Source of the DNA: Neopestalotiopsis rosae
Taxonomy: Eukaryota; Ascomycota; Sordariomycetes; Amphisphaeriales; Sporocadaceae
Direction: 5' to 3'
Assembly (NCBI GenBank): GCA_023078685.1
Contig: JALGAS010000006.1
Coordinates: 1,736,001-1,800,000 of the forward strand
Length of the DNA stretch: 64,000 bases
Shown: positions 36,422 to 47,293 of the stretch, in pieces
How positions within the stretch are numbered: the stretch's first letter is position 1
How the letters are laid out: each line of letters begins with the position of its first letter
Made by a program: the position numbers and the translations under genes
Notes under the pieces: generated by a model
The model's input: the letters and a program-made list of their open reading frames with translations, nothing else
The model's database searches: none
Told to the model about the DNA's origin: nothing

Positions 36422-39166
36422 ATGGCGACGCTGGAAGCATCGTTATCCATTACCGGCATGACCTGTGCGTCTTGCTCAAACGCAATTACATCGACTCTCC
36501 AGAAGTCAGGCTGGATTTCCAAAGCAACCGTCGACCTTTTGAATAACAGTGCCACCGTCCAATTCGTTGGGGAGAACGACAAGGCTGTCGACATTGTCCG
36601 AGCGATCGAAGACCTTGGTTATGAAGCACAAATAAATCAAGTCAAGGCACCAGGGATTGCGCCAACAGTTGACAATTCCCGAGAGGTCGATATACAAGTC
36701 GATGGCTTTCACTGCGAGCTTTGCCCTAGTAGAGTTGTCGCAGGCCTATTACCGCTCCAAGATCATGGGATCATCGAGGTTACAACACAGCCGACTAAGG
36801 ACAGGCCGATTATGAGCATAAAATACACCCCGATACCCGAAAGACTCAACATCCGGCAGATTATAGCAGCCATTCAGGCCATCGACCCATTATTCCACCC
36901 ATCTATTCACCATGCCCTCTCAGTCGAAGAGCGATCGAGACGAATCCACGCCAAGCAACAAAAACAGATCTCCTTGAGGCTTTTGGGCACTGTTATCGCT
37001 GCCATTCCGACATTTATCATTGGCATTGTCTATATGAGCCTGGTGTCCAAGCAGAACAGCACTAGGGACTATCTCATGAGCCCTCTAGCTGATGGCATCA
37101 GCCGAGCACAAATCGCATTGCTCATCATGGCAACACCCGTGTACTTTTGTGCCGCAGATCTTTTCCATCGCAGGGCGCTCAAGGAAGTGTGGATGTTATG
37201 GCGACCATCGAGCCAGACGCCCATCTTGGAGCGCTTCTATCGGTTCGGGAGTATGAATATGCTCATGTCTTTGGGAACAACAATCGCATACATATCGTCT
37301 TTGGCCCAAATTATTGCCGCCGCGGCGCATCCACCCAATGGCATGGTGGACGACTCAAATTTTTATTTTGACTCGGTTGTATTTCTGACACTCTTTCTAC
37401 TCGCCGGAAGACTCATCGAAGCGTACAGTAAAGCCAAGACTGGCACAGCTGTGGAGATGTTGGGCAAGTTGCGACCCACGACCGCAGTCTTGATCAACAA
37501 CACGGAAAGTGGCACGGCTACGAGTACAATTGCCGCCGAACTTCTCGATGTCGGTGACACCATTCAGGTAACCAATGGCGCATCTCCACCATGTGATGGC
37601 GAAGTGTTCCAAGGAGAGTCACAGTTTGACGAGTCCAGCCTGACTGGTGAGTCGAGACTGATCAAGAAAACCCCTGGTGACGCCGTCTTTGCCGGAACTG
37701 TCAACAAGGGACATCCAATTCAGGTTCGGGTCACCGGCGTGGCAGGTCGATCAATGTTGGACAAGATTGTCGAGGTTGTCCGCGAGGGTCAGACCAAGCG
37801 AGCACCGATGGAGAAACTCGCTGATGTCCTCACTGCCTACTTTGTTCCTGCTGTCACCTTGATTGCCATTGCAACTTGGCTGATCTGGCTCATTCTTGGC
37901 GTTTCCCACATACTTCCTGAAACCTGGCTCAACGACGATTCTGAATCGTGGGTGGTCTTTGCGCTCCAGTTTGCTATTGCTGTCTTCGTTGTTGCCTGTC
38001 CCTGTGGTCTTGGTCTTGCTGCTCCGACAGCCATCTTTGTCGGAGGTGGAGCGGCGGCCAAGCACGGTATCCTCGCCAAGGGTGGCGGTGAGGCCTTTGA
38101 GAAGGCAAGTCATGTCAAATGCATCGTCTTTGACAAGACGGGTACTCTGACCGAGGGTGGCGAGCCCAAGGTCACTGACCACAAGATCTGCCAAGATGGC
38201 AACAACACGCGACTACTCGAGGCAATCGGTACTCTGGAGCAACTCAGCAGCCATCCTGTAGCTAAAGCTCTTCAGTCGTTCTGTAAGCCGGATCAGTCAA
38301 CGCAGACCATGCACGCCAATAATGTCGAGGAGATACCCGGAAAGGGGTTGAAGGGAACGTTTGACGACTTTGAATTGATTATCGGTAACGCGAAACTCAT
38401 GGAGGACTTCAGCGTTGACACGTCATCCGCTATCGAACTCGATCTTTGGAAAGGAAAAGGATATTCAATCGCACTTGCTGCCATCAAGCCCACAGGGCAA
38501 TCCTCGTACAAGCTCGCGGCCTACTTTGCCATCTCTGATCCGATCCGGGCAGAGGCAATCCCGGTCATCGCGGCACTTCAGGCCCGCGGCATTGACGTCT
38601 GGATGCTCTCGGGCGACAATATGGTAACCGCACGCGCCGTGGCCGAACGCATCGGTATATCAGAGCGCAACGTTGTCGCCGAGGTCCTGCCTACGGACAA
38701 GGCAGACAAAGTGGCCGAGATTCAGGCGGGCTTGATGGCACGCAACCGTTTCGACGATAGTCGCCCGCTGATCGCCATGGTGGGAGACGGCATCAATGAT
38801 GCGCCCGCCCTTGCCGTGGCCGATGTTGGCATCGCTGTCGGCTCTGGTACTGATGTTGCCATTTCCTCAGCCGACTTTGTGCTCGTCAAGTCGGACCTGC
38901 GGAGTATTGTCACGCTGCTGGCGCTTAGCCGTACCGTGTTCCGCCGCATCAAGTTCAACTTTGCCTGGGCCTTGATCTATAATCTGCTTGCTGTGCCCTT
39001 TGCCGCCGGGTGTTTCTACCCCCTGGGCGTCAAGCTGGACCCCGTTTGGGCGAGTCTGGCCATGGCCTTGAGCAGCATCAGTGTGGTTCTTAGCAGTCTG
39101 GCTCTGCGTTTGGAAGTGCCCTGGCTTGGGTTCAGGATAAAGGAGATTGCTTTGGAGGCTGTTTGA
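36422..39166 (+). CDS. CCC2: P1B-type copper-transporting ATPase (Ccc2-like)
   Basis: Pumps copper using ATP; in yeast Ccc2 loads copper into the Golgi for cuproproteins. It is intronless, 914 aa. Residues 12-18 are GMTCASC, a canonical heavy-metal-associated (HMA) copper site. A second HMA-like module is present with a CELC site (98-101), in a non-canonical GFHCELC context. Membrane helices surround CPC (526-528), the P1B ion-path motif. Cytosolic motifs are TGES in the actuator domain, DKTGT with phospho-acceptor Asp571, the SSHP motif, and GDGINDAP from residue 788. It is close to the size of yeast Ccc2 (1004 aa), with a shorter N-terminus. The start is the first ATG before the HMA motif. 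It could be a plasma-membrane copper exporter instead (CrpA-like); the two-HMA layout favours a Ccc2 role, but copper versus silver, and location, are inferred. Confidence 0.92.
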   Translation: MATLEASLSITGMTCASCSNAITSTLQKSGWISKATVDLLNNSATVQFVGENDKAVDIVRAIEDLGYEAQINQVKAPGIAPTVDNSREVDIQVDGFHCELCPSRVVAGLLPLQDHGIIEVTTQPTKDRPIMSIKYTPIPERLNIRQIIAAIQAIDPLFHPSIHHALSVEERSRRIHAKQQKQISLRLLGTVIAAIPTFIIGIVYMSLVSKQNSTRDYLMSPLADGISRAQIALLIMATPVYFCAADLFHRRALKEVWMLWRPSSQTPILERFYRFGSMNMLMSLGTTIAYISSLAQIIAAAAHPPNGMVDDSNFYFDSVVFLTLFLLAGRLIEAYSKAKTGTAVEMLGKLRPTTAVLINNTESGTATSTIAAELLDVGDTIQVTNGASPPCDGEVFQGESQFDESSLTGESRLIKKTPGDAVFAGTVNKGHPIQVRVTGVAGRSMLDKIVEVVREGQTKRAPMEKLADVLTAYFVPAVTLIAIATWLIWLILGVSHILPETWLNDDSESWVVFALQFAIAVFVVACPCGLGLAAPTAIFVGGGAAAKHGILAKGGGEAFEKASHVKCIVFDKTGTLTEGGEPKVTDHKICQDGNNTRLLEAIGTLEQLSSHPVAKALQSFCKPDQSTQTMHANNVEEIPGKGLKGTFDDFELIIGNAKLMEDFSVDTSSAIELDLWKGKGYSIALAAIKPTGQSSYKLAAYFAISDPIRAEAIPVIAALQARGIDVWMLSGDNMVTARAVAERIGISERNVVAEVLPTDKADKVAEIQAGLMARNRFDDSRPLIAMVGDGINDAPALAVADVGIAVGSGTDVAISSADFVLVKSDLRSIVTLLALSRTVFRRIKFNFAWALIYNLLAVPFAAGCFYPLGVKLDPVWASLAMALSSISVVLSSLALRLEVPWLGFRIKEIALEAV

Positions 39167-39448
39167 AAAGTTAATGGAATGAGACATGCATTTCAATAGA
39201 AACCGGATACCCTGGCGTCATATTTATATAGGATAATGATTTTATGAAGCGAATTTACAGCGCATATATTGTTAGAGTGTTGCACAAGCCGCAGATTACA
39301 ATTGCACTTGCTGCTAGGCTTTATTACACAAGTTTGACCAAATCTCAGTGCTAACCCACATGCACTGCTTTGAGCAGTCACTCCCGTATTATGTACATCT
39401 TGGAGTAAACCTTGCCTACATCCATGGCCGTTTACATTCCATAATGGC

Positions 39449-41102
39449 TCATTCCTTTGCCCCTTCGCCATCCCCATTGGTCGCGGTGCTCTTGGTGCTC
39501 TTGGCAGTACCCGGCCGACTCAGACTTCTCCTGAGCTTGTCCTTGGTATTGAACAAGCTCTTGACCCTTCTCAGCCTGGCCCACCTCTCCTTATCCTTGG
39601 CGTCTCGTGCCTTTTCGTCATCCTCCTCGTCGCCTCTCACGTCGTCTGGGCTCAGCAGCAAGTCGGACGAATCTATCGCCCCCTCACTTGCCGTCGGCAC
39701 GTGGCTCCTTGGTCGCGTGCCCGGCGTGCCTGGCTCGGCGGTGCTCTTGCTCTTCCAGTGACCGGATGACCTGCCCTTCTTGGGCGTGTCGCCTCTCAGG
39801 TACGCGGCGTTTCTGACCGTCAGGACCAGGACCTCCCAGGCCGCCTTGTTTGGCTCGGACGCCTTGCTTCCTGGATTCCTCTGCGCTTCGGGATTTCTCC
39901 ACGGGCAGAAGAAACGGTGCTCGCGAATTGGATCGAGATGATCCATTGGTGCTGGTACGATGATTTGGTTCGTCTCTGGGTCGACTTCTTTGCTTTTGAA
40001 CATCCACAACCCGAGCCTCCGCTGGCAGGTTGAACACGCGGCGGAATTAGGTACTGGTCCAATCTTTGGGTTTGTCAGGCCGCCCCAACCTGCTAGAGCC
40101 AGTGCCAAAGCTACATCGTTTGTCTCTTTGGAGTTTGTCGTTGATGCCGGTGGCGGCTCCGTGAAGAATTTTTGGGGAAGCTGCGACTTGATGGTCTCCA
40201 AGGACATGGACTCTGGCAGCCTTAGATTGAAGGCGTATGGTAGGAAAGCTGGTCGTGAACAAAGCTCATCGTATCGTTGCCGTAAAGCTGGAAGCGCGGC
40301 CTGCGCACTGGTGATTTGAAGACGAAGCAATGAGTCTAGAAAAGCATATTAGCATGTGTTAAAACACCGAGATTGGGGATAGCCTACCATCACAGCCTCT
40401 TTTCCTCCATAAACAGTCGTCCTGGTGAGCGTCGACTACGAGTTCTGAAAACCGGGTGACCAGCGCTTGTTCTAGCTCCGACCCTCCCAAGACTGGCGTT
40501 TCTCGGCCATCGGCTTCCTTTTTATTCAGCTTGACCACCAGCTCCTTGTGACAAAGAGTACATTGTACCGTCTCCTTGCTTTTGCAGACCCATCCTCGCT
40601 TTGCCCATTCAATCTCATTGATCCTGTCTGGCTTGGGCGTCCACTGCGTGAGCTCCTGAAACGTACCGAGTCGGCGAATCAGTTGTTCTCGGTCTCCAGG
40701 GCAGTACTTGGGCGATTCTGATCGTGTAGACTCAGACGACGCCTTGACCTCATTACCGCCGGGCGTCCACTTCCTCATTGTGATATTTGTAATGGTCATC
40801 TTGTCGCCAATCGCCGCCAGACCTGGAGTAGCCACCCGCCGTCTTTTAGAGAGGAAGTCGGCGGAGATGGAAGACAGCGGTGCCGCCGTTGCGGTCGTCG
40901 TCGTCGTGGAAGCCATGCCTGTGGTTGTTGTAGCTTGTGGTACCGAAATGGCAGAAGATGAGGAAGGAATTCGGGTCAAGGACAGAGAATCGCGTTCTGC
41001 TGTCGTAGGGCGGTCGCTAGAGAAGCCGTCGGGCTGAGGCGTCGATCGCGGACTACCAATGTTCTGAATGAGGCTGTTGAATTTGCGCTTCGTGGCATTC
41101 AT
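39449..41102 (-). CDS. rsm1: C3HC zinc-finger protein, Rsm1/NIPA family
   Basis: Exons are 41102-40388 and 40335-39449 with a 52-bp intron (GTAGGC...TTCTAG), giving 533 aa. The first domain (about residues 130-240) is zf-C3HC with WAKRGWVC, a CTLC pair and HQDDC; the second, in exon 2, is the Rsm1 domain, with CSTCQRRLGLWMF and HRFFCPW. Both are BIR-like zinc folds. The family includes S. pombe Rsm1, linked to mRNA export, and animal NIPA/ZC3HC1, a nuclear-basket protein. The C-terminus is Ser/Arg/Lys-rich and disordered. It ends 282 bp from the copper ATPase stop (tail to tail) and starts about 1.2 kb from the Met22 start. Confidence 0.9.
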
Positions 41103-42332
41103 GGTTGCGATGGGTAACCCTGCTGCTGATGCAATGGGTTTTATCCGATCTGATCTTCGTGAGAGGAGCCTAATTTAGGCGCGATGACAACTGGCTAAGA
41201 GGCTGGGGGAGGTGGATGCGATTGGTTCGGGTGTTCGAGACAGTCGCCGAGTGTTGTGTACGCAACCCAACGTCTTGTACGACGAATTTGCAGTGGATGT
41301 CTCGAGGTCAGTCTCGCTTTGCAACTGGTCATGAAACAAAATAAATCGAAATTAAAAGAAATTATAGAACCGAACGCCCTGTCGACAATCAATTGTAGCT
41401 CTTCTGTATGCTCTGCTCGGTCGCCACGTTTAGAGAAACGGCCGTTGCACTTGTCTCGACGTTGAATGACTCTAGATCTTTGTTTAGTTTCGGCTGCAGT
41501 GACCCATTGTTCGGTCGGAGGGGCGACGGAAGCGTGGCAGGGGAGATTTGCGCAATAGAACCAACCATTCTTAGCAACGTGCAGGCTTCCAGGTACGTAC
41601 TGACCAGCCTACAGGGACGACATCTGGAGTTCTCCACTGGAGCAAAGTGCTGTGTGTGCGCAGAAGCCAATTGTCGTCTAGGAGCAGCGATAGCCGTCGA
41701 TCGGTCCCCTAATGAGCCGCCTGCCGCCCGAGCTGAAGCACAGCGGCAGCTAAAAGTTGCAGTGGGGTTGCCGAATGCCCTGGGCTTTCGGCTCTGACTG
41801 CTTCGGACGGCAGGCGGCTCTAGCAGCTCTATCACTGCCACGTGCGGATCCCTTCCCCCAGGCGCCAAGTTCCAAATTTCAAGGTTCTAAAGTGCCCTGT
41901 CTGGCCTGTAAATGATTGCCGGGTGCCCTGTAGGCTTGTTGCATCGCCCAAAATGTTTATCGCTGTAGCATCTTACTATCTCTGAAAGGGTGCCATCACC
42001 TTCACATGTGCAATCATGTCTTCCTTCACCTACTACATCCGGCAAGAGAGACAGGTCTCCGGACTGCAAACTGTCCTCCTGAATCAGGTCCCATGAGACT
42101 CCCCGATCGGATTGCTGGTCCCTGGAATAAGAAGGGAAGAGCATTTCTACTGCTCTTCTCTTCGCTTCTTGTCGTCATCCTGGCGTTCCTCCTAGCCCGC
42201 GCAGTGCCCCGCCTCGAGCTGCTATCCACACATTTTACTCCCCGCACCTCGACTACTACGATGGGTTCCTTCTTTTCAAAACTCTCGAGCAGTAGTAGTA
42301 GCAGCAGCATCACCAGCGCAACTACCAAAACA
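41103..42332. promoter_or_regulatory. Divergent region between Rsm1 and Met22 genes
   Basis: About 1.2 kb containing promoters for both genes. Its right part, from 42006, stays open in the Met22 frame (see that gene), so its 3' end may be coding. I see no separate gene; the 41408-41797 frame lacks motifs. Confidence 0.5.
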
Positions 42333-43388
42333 ATGTCTTACGCAAAGGAGCTCGAGGTCGCCCAATTGGCCGTGCAGCGTGCCACTATCCTCACCAAGCG
42401 CGTCTTCCACGAGAAGGCCAAGGGCACCGTCGACAAGAACGACAAGTCTCCCGTCACAATTGGTGACTTTGGCGCCCAGGCTCTGATCATTGCCGCTCTC
42501 AAGGCCAGCTTTCCCGAGGACGAGATTGTTGCCGAGGAGGAGGCCGCTGGTCTCAAGGAGAACTCTGAGCTCAGAAAGACTGTCTGGGACCTGGTCAAGT
42601 CCACCAAACTTGATGATGCCGCTGCCGAGAAGACCTTGGGCGGCGAGGTCAAGACCGAGGACGACATGTTGACCTTTATCGACTATGGCAACTCCAAGGG
42701 TGGCGCTTCTGGCAGGATATGGGCCATTGATCCCATTGACGGCACCAAGGGTTTCCTGAGAGGTGGCCAGTACGCCGTGTGTCTCGCCCTCATGGTCGAT
42801 GGTGAGGTCGCAGTCGGTGTTCTGGGCTGCCCCAACCTGCCAGTCGACGACTCTGCCCCATTGACCGCCGACATTGGCAAGGAGGCCACCGACGAGGGTC
42901 ATGGTGTCATTTTCTCTGCCGTGCTTGGCCAGGGCGCCACCTCGCGCCCTCTCTCCACTGGTGGACTGGAGAAGGAGCGCAGCATCAGCATGCGCCCCAT
43001 CACCGACATCGCAGCTGCCACTTTCTGTGAGTCTGTCGAGGCTGGTCACTCGTCGCACGGCGACCAAGCCGACATTGCCGCAAAGCTCAACATCACCAAG
43101 CCTTCCGTCAGAATGGACAGCCAAGCCAAATATGCTAGCATTGCTAGAGGTGCTGGCGACATTTACCTCAGACTTCCTACAAGCAAGACTTACCAAGAGA
43201 AGATCTGGGACCACGCCGCTGGCGATCTCATTGTTAGAGAAGCAGGTGGCGCTGTTACGGATGTTCATGGCAAGAGACTGGACTTCAAGGTTGGACGGAC
43301 ACTGGCAAACAACAAGGGTGTTGTTGCTGCTCCGGCCGCAACTCATGCGCAGGTCCTGAAGGCTGTGCAGGAGGTTCTCAAGATTTAA
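42333..43388 (+). CDS. MET22: 3'(2'),5'-bisphosphate nucleotidase (Met22/Hal2)
   Basis: Hydrolyses 3'-phosphoadenosine 5'-phosphate (PAP) from sulfate assimilation, and is the lithium/sodium-sensitive Hal2 of yeast. It is intronless. From the ATG at 42333 it is 351 aa, near yeast Met22 (357). Family hallmarks are EEEAAGL (metal-binding Glu), WAIDPIDGTKGF with Asp133 and Asp136, and the C-terminal WDHAAGDLIVREAGG with its Asp. In-frame upstream ATGs exist at 42006, 42093 and 42261. The extension from 42093 includes a run of 15-18 hydrophobic residues (AFLLLFSSLLVVILAFLLARAV), and 42261 starts MGSFFSK before a poly-Ser run. The hydrophobic run may only reflect pyrimidine-rich leader DNA. I start at 42333 because MSYAKELEV is the conserved beginning, but cannot exclude an extended, membrane-bound form. 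Confidence 0.93.
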   Translation: MSYAKELEVAQLAVQRATILTKRVFHEKAKGTVDKNDKSPVTIGDFGAQALIIAALKASFPEDEIVAEEEAAGLKENSELRKTVWDLVKSTKLDDAAAEKTLGGEVKTEDDMLTFIDYGNSKGGASGRIWAIDPIDGTKGFLRGGQYAVCLALMVDGEVAVGVLGCPNLPVDDSAPLTADIGKEATDEGHGVIFSAVLGQGATSRPLSTGGLEKERSISMRPITDIAAATFCESVEAGHSSHGDQADIAAKLNITKPSVRMDSQAKYASIARGAGDIYLRLPTSKTYQEKIWDHAAGDLIVREAGGAVTDVHGKRLDFKVGRTLANNKGVVAAPAATHAQVLKAVQEVLKI

Positions 43389-43659
43389 ATGCAATTGGAC
43401 ATGAACATCAGCCTAGGCGAACCCAATGGAAAATTTGGTCGTTAAATAGTGAAAGGTAGTACATATGTATACATAGAGAATACACTGCATAGATCTTGAT
43501 TCTTGGTCCGGGCTTCCTTGACATCCATCCCATTCCATAATAGTGTACATATCTTTTCGTTGAATTGCCGAACCAGGCATTTGGTCCTGATATATACAGA
43601 CAATGCAACATTGTTCGGAACAACTGAGGACTTCCCCCTGCAAATGGTAAATTGCCCAT

Positions 43660-44448
43660 CTATTTGATCTTCTTCTGCTTCAGCTTGATCGTCTCGTCGT
43701 TGACAAAGATACCCTTGCCCTTGTACGGCTCCGGACGCCTCCACCTCCTAATTCTCGCAGCAAAACTCATAACCTCCTCGCGGTTGATGCCCTCTAGCAG
43801 GATTCTCGTCGGCTGGGGCGTGCTGGCCTTCATGCCCTTGGGCACGGGCTCCTCGACGGGGTGGGTGAAGCCGAGCTTGACGCACACAAACTTCTGGCCC
43901 GGGTACTCGGCCTTGTTGGGCCTCTCCTCGATGCTGGCACGGTAGCCGACGCCGACGAGGCGGAGGATGGCCGTGTGGCCCTCGGAGACGCCAATGATGT
44001 AGCGCTGCAGGTAGGCCCAGGTGGTGCCCCACATCTCCATCTGCTGCTTCTGCTCGCGGTCCTGGATCGTGAGGACGGCCTTGCGGTCGACGGGGTCCTG
44101 GGCGATCTCAATGTACGGCGGGATGTTGAGCTCGAGCGAGCCGAGGGGGCCCGTCACGGTGGCCGTCCGCTTGGGGATGCGCTTGTACGTGGTCGGGTCC
44201 TTTTGGATGAAGGGCTCGCCGACGACGAGCTCGACGCCCGGTGGTATCGAGATCGGGGTCCGTCCGAGCTTGGACGGGCGTGCGGTCGTCTGGGAGAACT
44301 GCCGCCTCTGCTGCTGCTGCTGCTGTTGCTGCTGAGGTGCTACAGCAGTGTGGAAGGCGGGTACGAGGAAGCTCGGCAGGGTGACTGAGCTTGCCGATAA
44401 CGACGACGATGCCGCCGTGGCGAGGCGACTTCTGCTTGGCCCCAGCAT
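43660..44448 (-). CDS. MRPL6: Mitochondrial large-subunit ribosomal protein uL6m
   Basis: Structural protein of the mitochondrial 54S ribosomal subunit. It is intronless, 262 aa. The N-terminus is Ser/Ala-rich and basic, then carries nine Gln (residues 39-47) and RRQFSQTTA, a typical processing context for a mitochondrial presequence. From about residue 60, L6 homology begins (LGRTPISIPPGVE), followed by GPLGSLELNIP. The C-terminus has the uL6 signature RRPEPYKGKGIF, then a Lys-rich tail. The start ATG at 44448 is the only one that includes the presequence. It faces Met22, with 271 bp between the stops. Confidence 0.93.
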   Translation of the reverse strand: MLGPSRSRLATAASSSLSASSVTLPSFLVPAFHTAVAPQQQQQQQQQRRQFSQTTARPSKLGRTPISIPPGVELVVGEPFIQKDPTTYKRIPKRTATVTGPLGSLELNIPPYIEIAQDPVDRKAVLTIQDREQKQQMEMWGTTWAYLQRYIIGVSEGHTAILRLVGVGYRASIEERPNKAEYPGQKFVCVKLGFTHPVEEPVPKGMKASTPQPTRILLEGINREEVMSFAARIRRWRRPEPYKGKGIFVNDETIKLKQKKIK

Positions 44449-45566
44449 GACTGTCGGTATGGGGCAATTGGACCGGGATTTGTGGGTTCAATTGCTTGCG
44501 TCGCGAATTGGTGATGGTGTTGAGGCTTCCGACTTCGAGGCCTTCCAAAAAATGCTAGCTGTGTCATGTGACCTGGTGATCAAGACCCACTAAAAGGTAC
44601 GACCATAAACGCGAGCTCACCCTTCTGATTTAGGAAGGCGCGACACAAGGTAGGACTGCTAGATAGAGACTCATCCACGAAATGAAACCAAATACCACTG
44701 GGATCAATGATGGATAAATGGAACAGAATCGATTTGTTGAACATTTATATACGTCAACATGACACAATTTGGGCACAAAACGCTCGTTATTCTCCTAGCG
44801 TTTAACACGAGATCTTTTGCTCGGTTGTTTCTCATATGACTTACTCCCACTTTGAGGACTTAGATTTGCTATCCGATGGATATGAAGCGTTTTGTTTCTC
44901 GATTCGATTTTCCTGCAGGCATTGCCAAAAGCACTCATGATGATAACATGACAACAACGGCAACAATGGAATAGAGACTGGGTTAAAGGTTCAACTTTGG
45001 ACTATGGTGATTGTTCTATTTGACGACACAAAGCTGCGATTGCAAAGTGGAGTCAGGTTGGGACTTAAGCTAATACTATAGTGCTAGTTGGTCTGGATTA
45101 TCCAATCCGATTGTTGCATTTCTCGAGAGAGGCAGGACTATGTAATTCCTTCTGGCGCTGGGTACAGGGAGAACAATGGTACTGTTTTTTATACGATATT
45201 GACACGCCTATAATGAGTGACTCTTCTTCCTATTCCTGGATTGTTCAGACGAATGAGGTATCGATAATCCACGACTTGAGTGCACGCACAATCAACATCT
45301 GCGAACGCTCCTTCCCATCTTTTACAATTCTTCTCCCGGTCTTTCCAAGTTCTGCCTTTTTCTTTTCTTACTGCTTCCCACAAAACTCTCAATCTATCAT
45401 TCTATTTCTAGATACCACCCTTGAACTCGATACTTCCGTCAAAACAAATCCTCTACACCTTCAATGTGCACCTCAGCAATCTCACATTCCTCATCTTGAT
45501 ACTTTCTCATCTTCAATCTCTACCTGGGTGTAAAACAATCATATATATATCAACAACAACTGGTGC
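44449..45566. other. Divergent region between MRPL6 and KAR5
   Basis: About 1.1 kb. A 150-codon frame at 45081-45533 reaches close to the KAR5 start, but it has no motif and its hydrophobic parts reflect pyrimidine-rich DNA, so I treat it as promoter and leader. A TATATATATAT run lies at about 45541, just before the KAR5 start. Confidence 0.5.
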
Positions 45567-47293
45567 ATGATGGGTCCGGATTCAGTAGTAGTCGCTTTGC
45601 TGCTGCTTGCTGGCTCGCATGTTGCCACCGCTTTTGGCTGGCGAGGTCAGCCGAAGGTCAACACGCAGAGTCACGACAATCTCCAGGCACGATTGGCTCA
45701 TGACACTGTGCGACCGTCAAACACTGGACGTTACCCTATGACAGTATACGAGATTGCCCTCCAAGAGCTCCAGCAGCTCGAGTCGGAACCAGTCTGTCAC
45801 CGTACTGCAGCTCGACTCCTCGTCGACAATTGCCAGGTTCTGAACGGCAAAGATGAGGCAACTATTCTCACCGATAGTGGCAGGCAGATTCGAGACTTTG
45901 TTGATGCTTATGCCGCCAGCTTGGCCATCTGCGATCTTGAGCGTGGCAGCTTCGTCATACCCACAGAGTGCGAAAGCTTTCGAGAGCCGACACTGCGACA
46001 ACTCTCCTTGGGAGATTCAGCCTATCTGCACGTCAGCTCGAAGGAAATCGATCGCTGCCTCTCTGGTCTGGGAGCTTCAGATTCTGGATGGAATACTTGG
46101 ATCAGCTATCGTCACAAGGCCCTACGATTCTGCGAGGCAGCTCGAGCTGAGAATGAGAAGGGTCTGTAAATGAGTATCGAGACCTATTCGTTCACTGCTA
46201 ATGTCGAATAGCCGAGCATATTCGTACTTTTCAACGAGTCGCAAAAATCATGAATGGAATGACCGAAGGTGTCGAACAGCACATTGAAAAGCGAATGGCT
46301 GATTTCGAGCTTAAGGTCCAAGCCACTGACGACCATCTTGAGCAACTTTCACCTAAGTTGGACCGCATCAGAGCTGGTCTGCAGGATATTGACAGTGCCG
46401 TGACAGTTGATCTGGCCTCGTCTCTACAGGCAAGTGATAACATCAACCAAGTTTCAGAGAAATCTATTGACGTGTATGGCAGCGATCGGTAGACACAGTC
46501 GATGCAGGCATGGATAGCGCGGCGAACCTGCAGCGAGCCCTAGAGATTCTGCTAGAGACTGTGCTCTCAACCAATGCCGAGGCTACAGATGCCCACGAAA
46601 AGTCGATCAGCATCATCTCGGAGAGAAGCAATTCGCAATTTTCTGTATTCATGACATCAATGAATACTGCTGTCACCTCAGCCTCGTCCCTACAGGACCA
46701 GATTGAACTTGCACATCGTCAGAGTGCCGAACTGGAGTATCGTCAAGCTCGATTAGAAGAGGTAAATCGATTTCTAGTTGGGCCCACCAAGGTATAACTG
46801 ACAAAGTGATAGGGTATGGTACGTCTTATAGACGTGACAGAGGCCCTGACCGAAAAATACGACCAACATACACATCTTCTTCAAGAGGCACAGAACATGA
46901 CACACGAGATTCTTGACACACTTGAGGCAACCGCAGCATCTGCTGCCGATGTCAATGATGTTTTTACGAAGCAATCTACAACTGCTTCATGGTGGCCATG
47001 GGTTTGGTGCCCAGCAGCGTCTTTAGTCATGGGATCCTACGGTCTTGCTCCCTCTGCAACACGTAATCTTGCGTTGCTGGGATTTGGTAAGCATTGTTAC
47101 ATTCGCTGTGCAGAACATTACAGCTAATTCCAAGACAGGTGAGGTCATGGCTTTTGTGGTGTCTTCGGCTCAGTCGCTTTCATCTGTCCGGCTCTCAACA
47201 TCACATCCGAGCCTCTTCGAAGCATTAGTTTCTGCAATGTACTTCACATCCAACAACAAAACAACACCAACTTACAGCAATGAGACAGCATAG
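45567..47293 (+). CDS. KAR5: Nuclear fusion protein Kar5/Tht1 family
   Basis: Membrane protein needed for nuclear-envelope fusion (karyogamy) in yeast. Five exons: 45567-46161, 46212-46433, 46493-46761, 46813-47086, 47139-47293. Phases close to give 504 aa, near yeast Kar5 (504). Residues 1 to about 22 are a signal peptide. A Cys-rich lumenal domain has six Cys at 77, 89, 122, 135, 164 and 189, with AASLAICDLERG and WISYRHKALRFCEAAR, typical of the family. A long helical, coiled-coil-prone stretch follows, then a C-terminal hydrophobic segment starting WWPWVWCPAASLV. Intron donors at 46162 (GTCTGT) and 46434 (GTGATA) are weak, so these exon edges are less certain. The GAA..AT repeats in the coiled coil can vary in fungi. 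Expression is usually tied to mating; no regulatory site is assigned here. Confidence 0.85.

Noticed and set aside
42276..43394. A 372-codon open frame antisense to Met22
   Set aside because: Same reason: it overlaps fully with a confident conserved gene and shows no domain.
45081..45533. A 150-codon open frame just upstream of KAR5
   Set aside because: It sits where the KAR5 promoter and leader must be; its hydrophobic stretches come from pyrimidine-rich DNA, and no motif is present.
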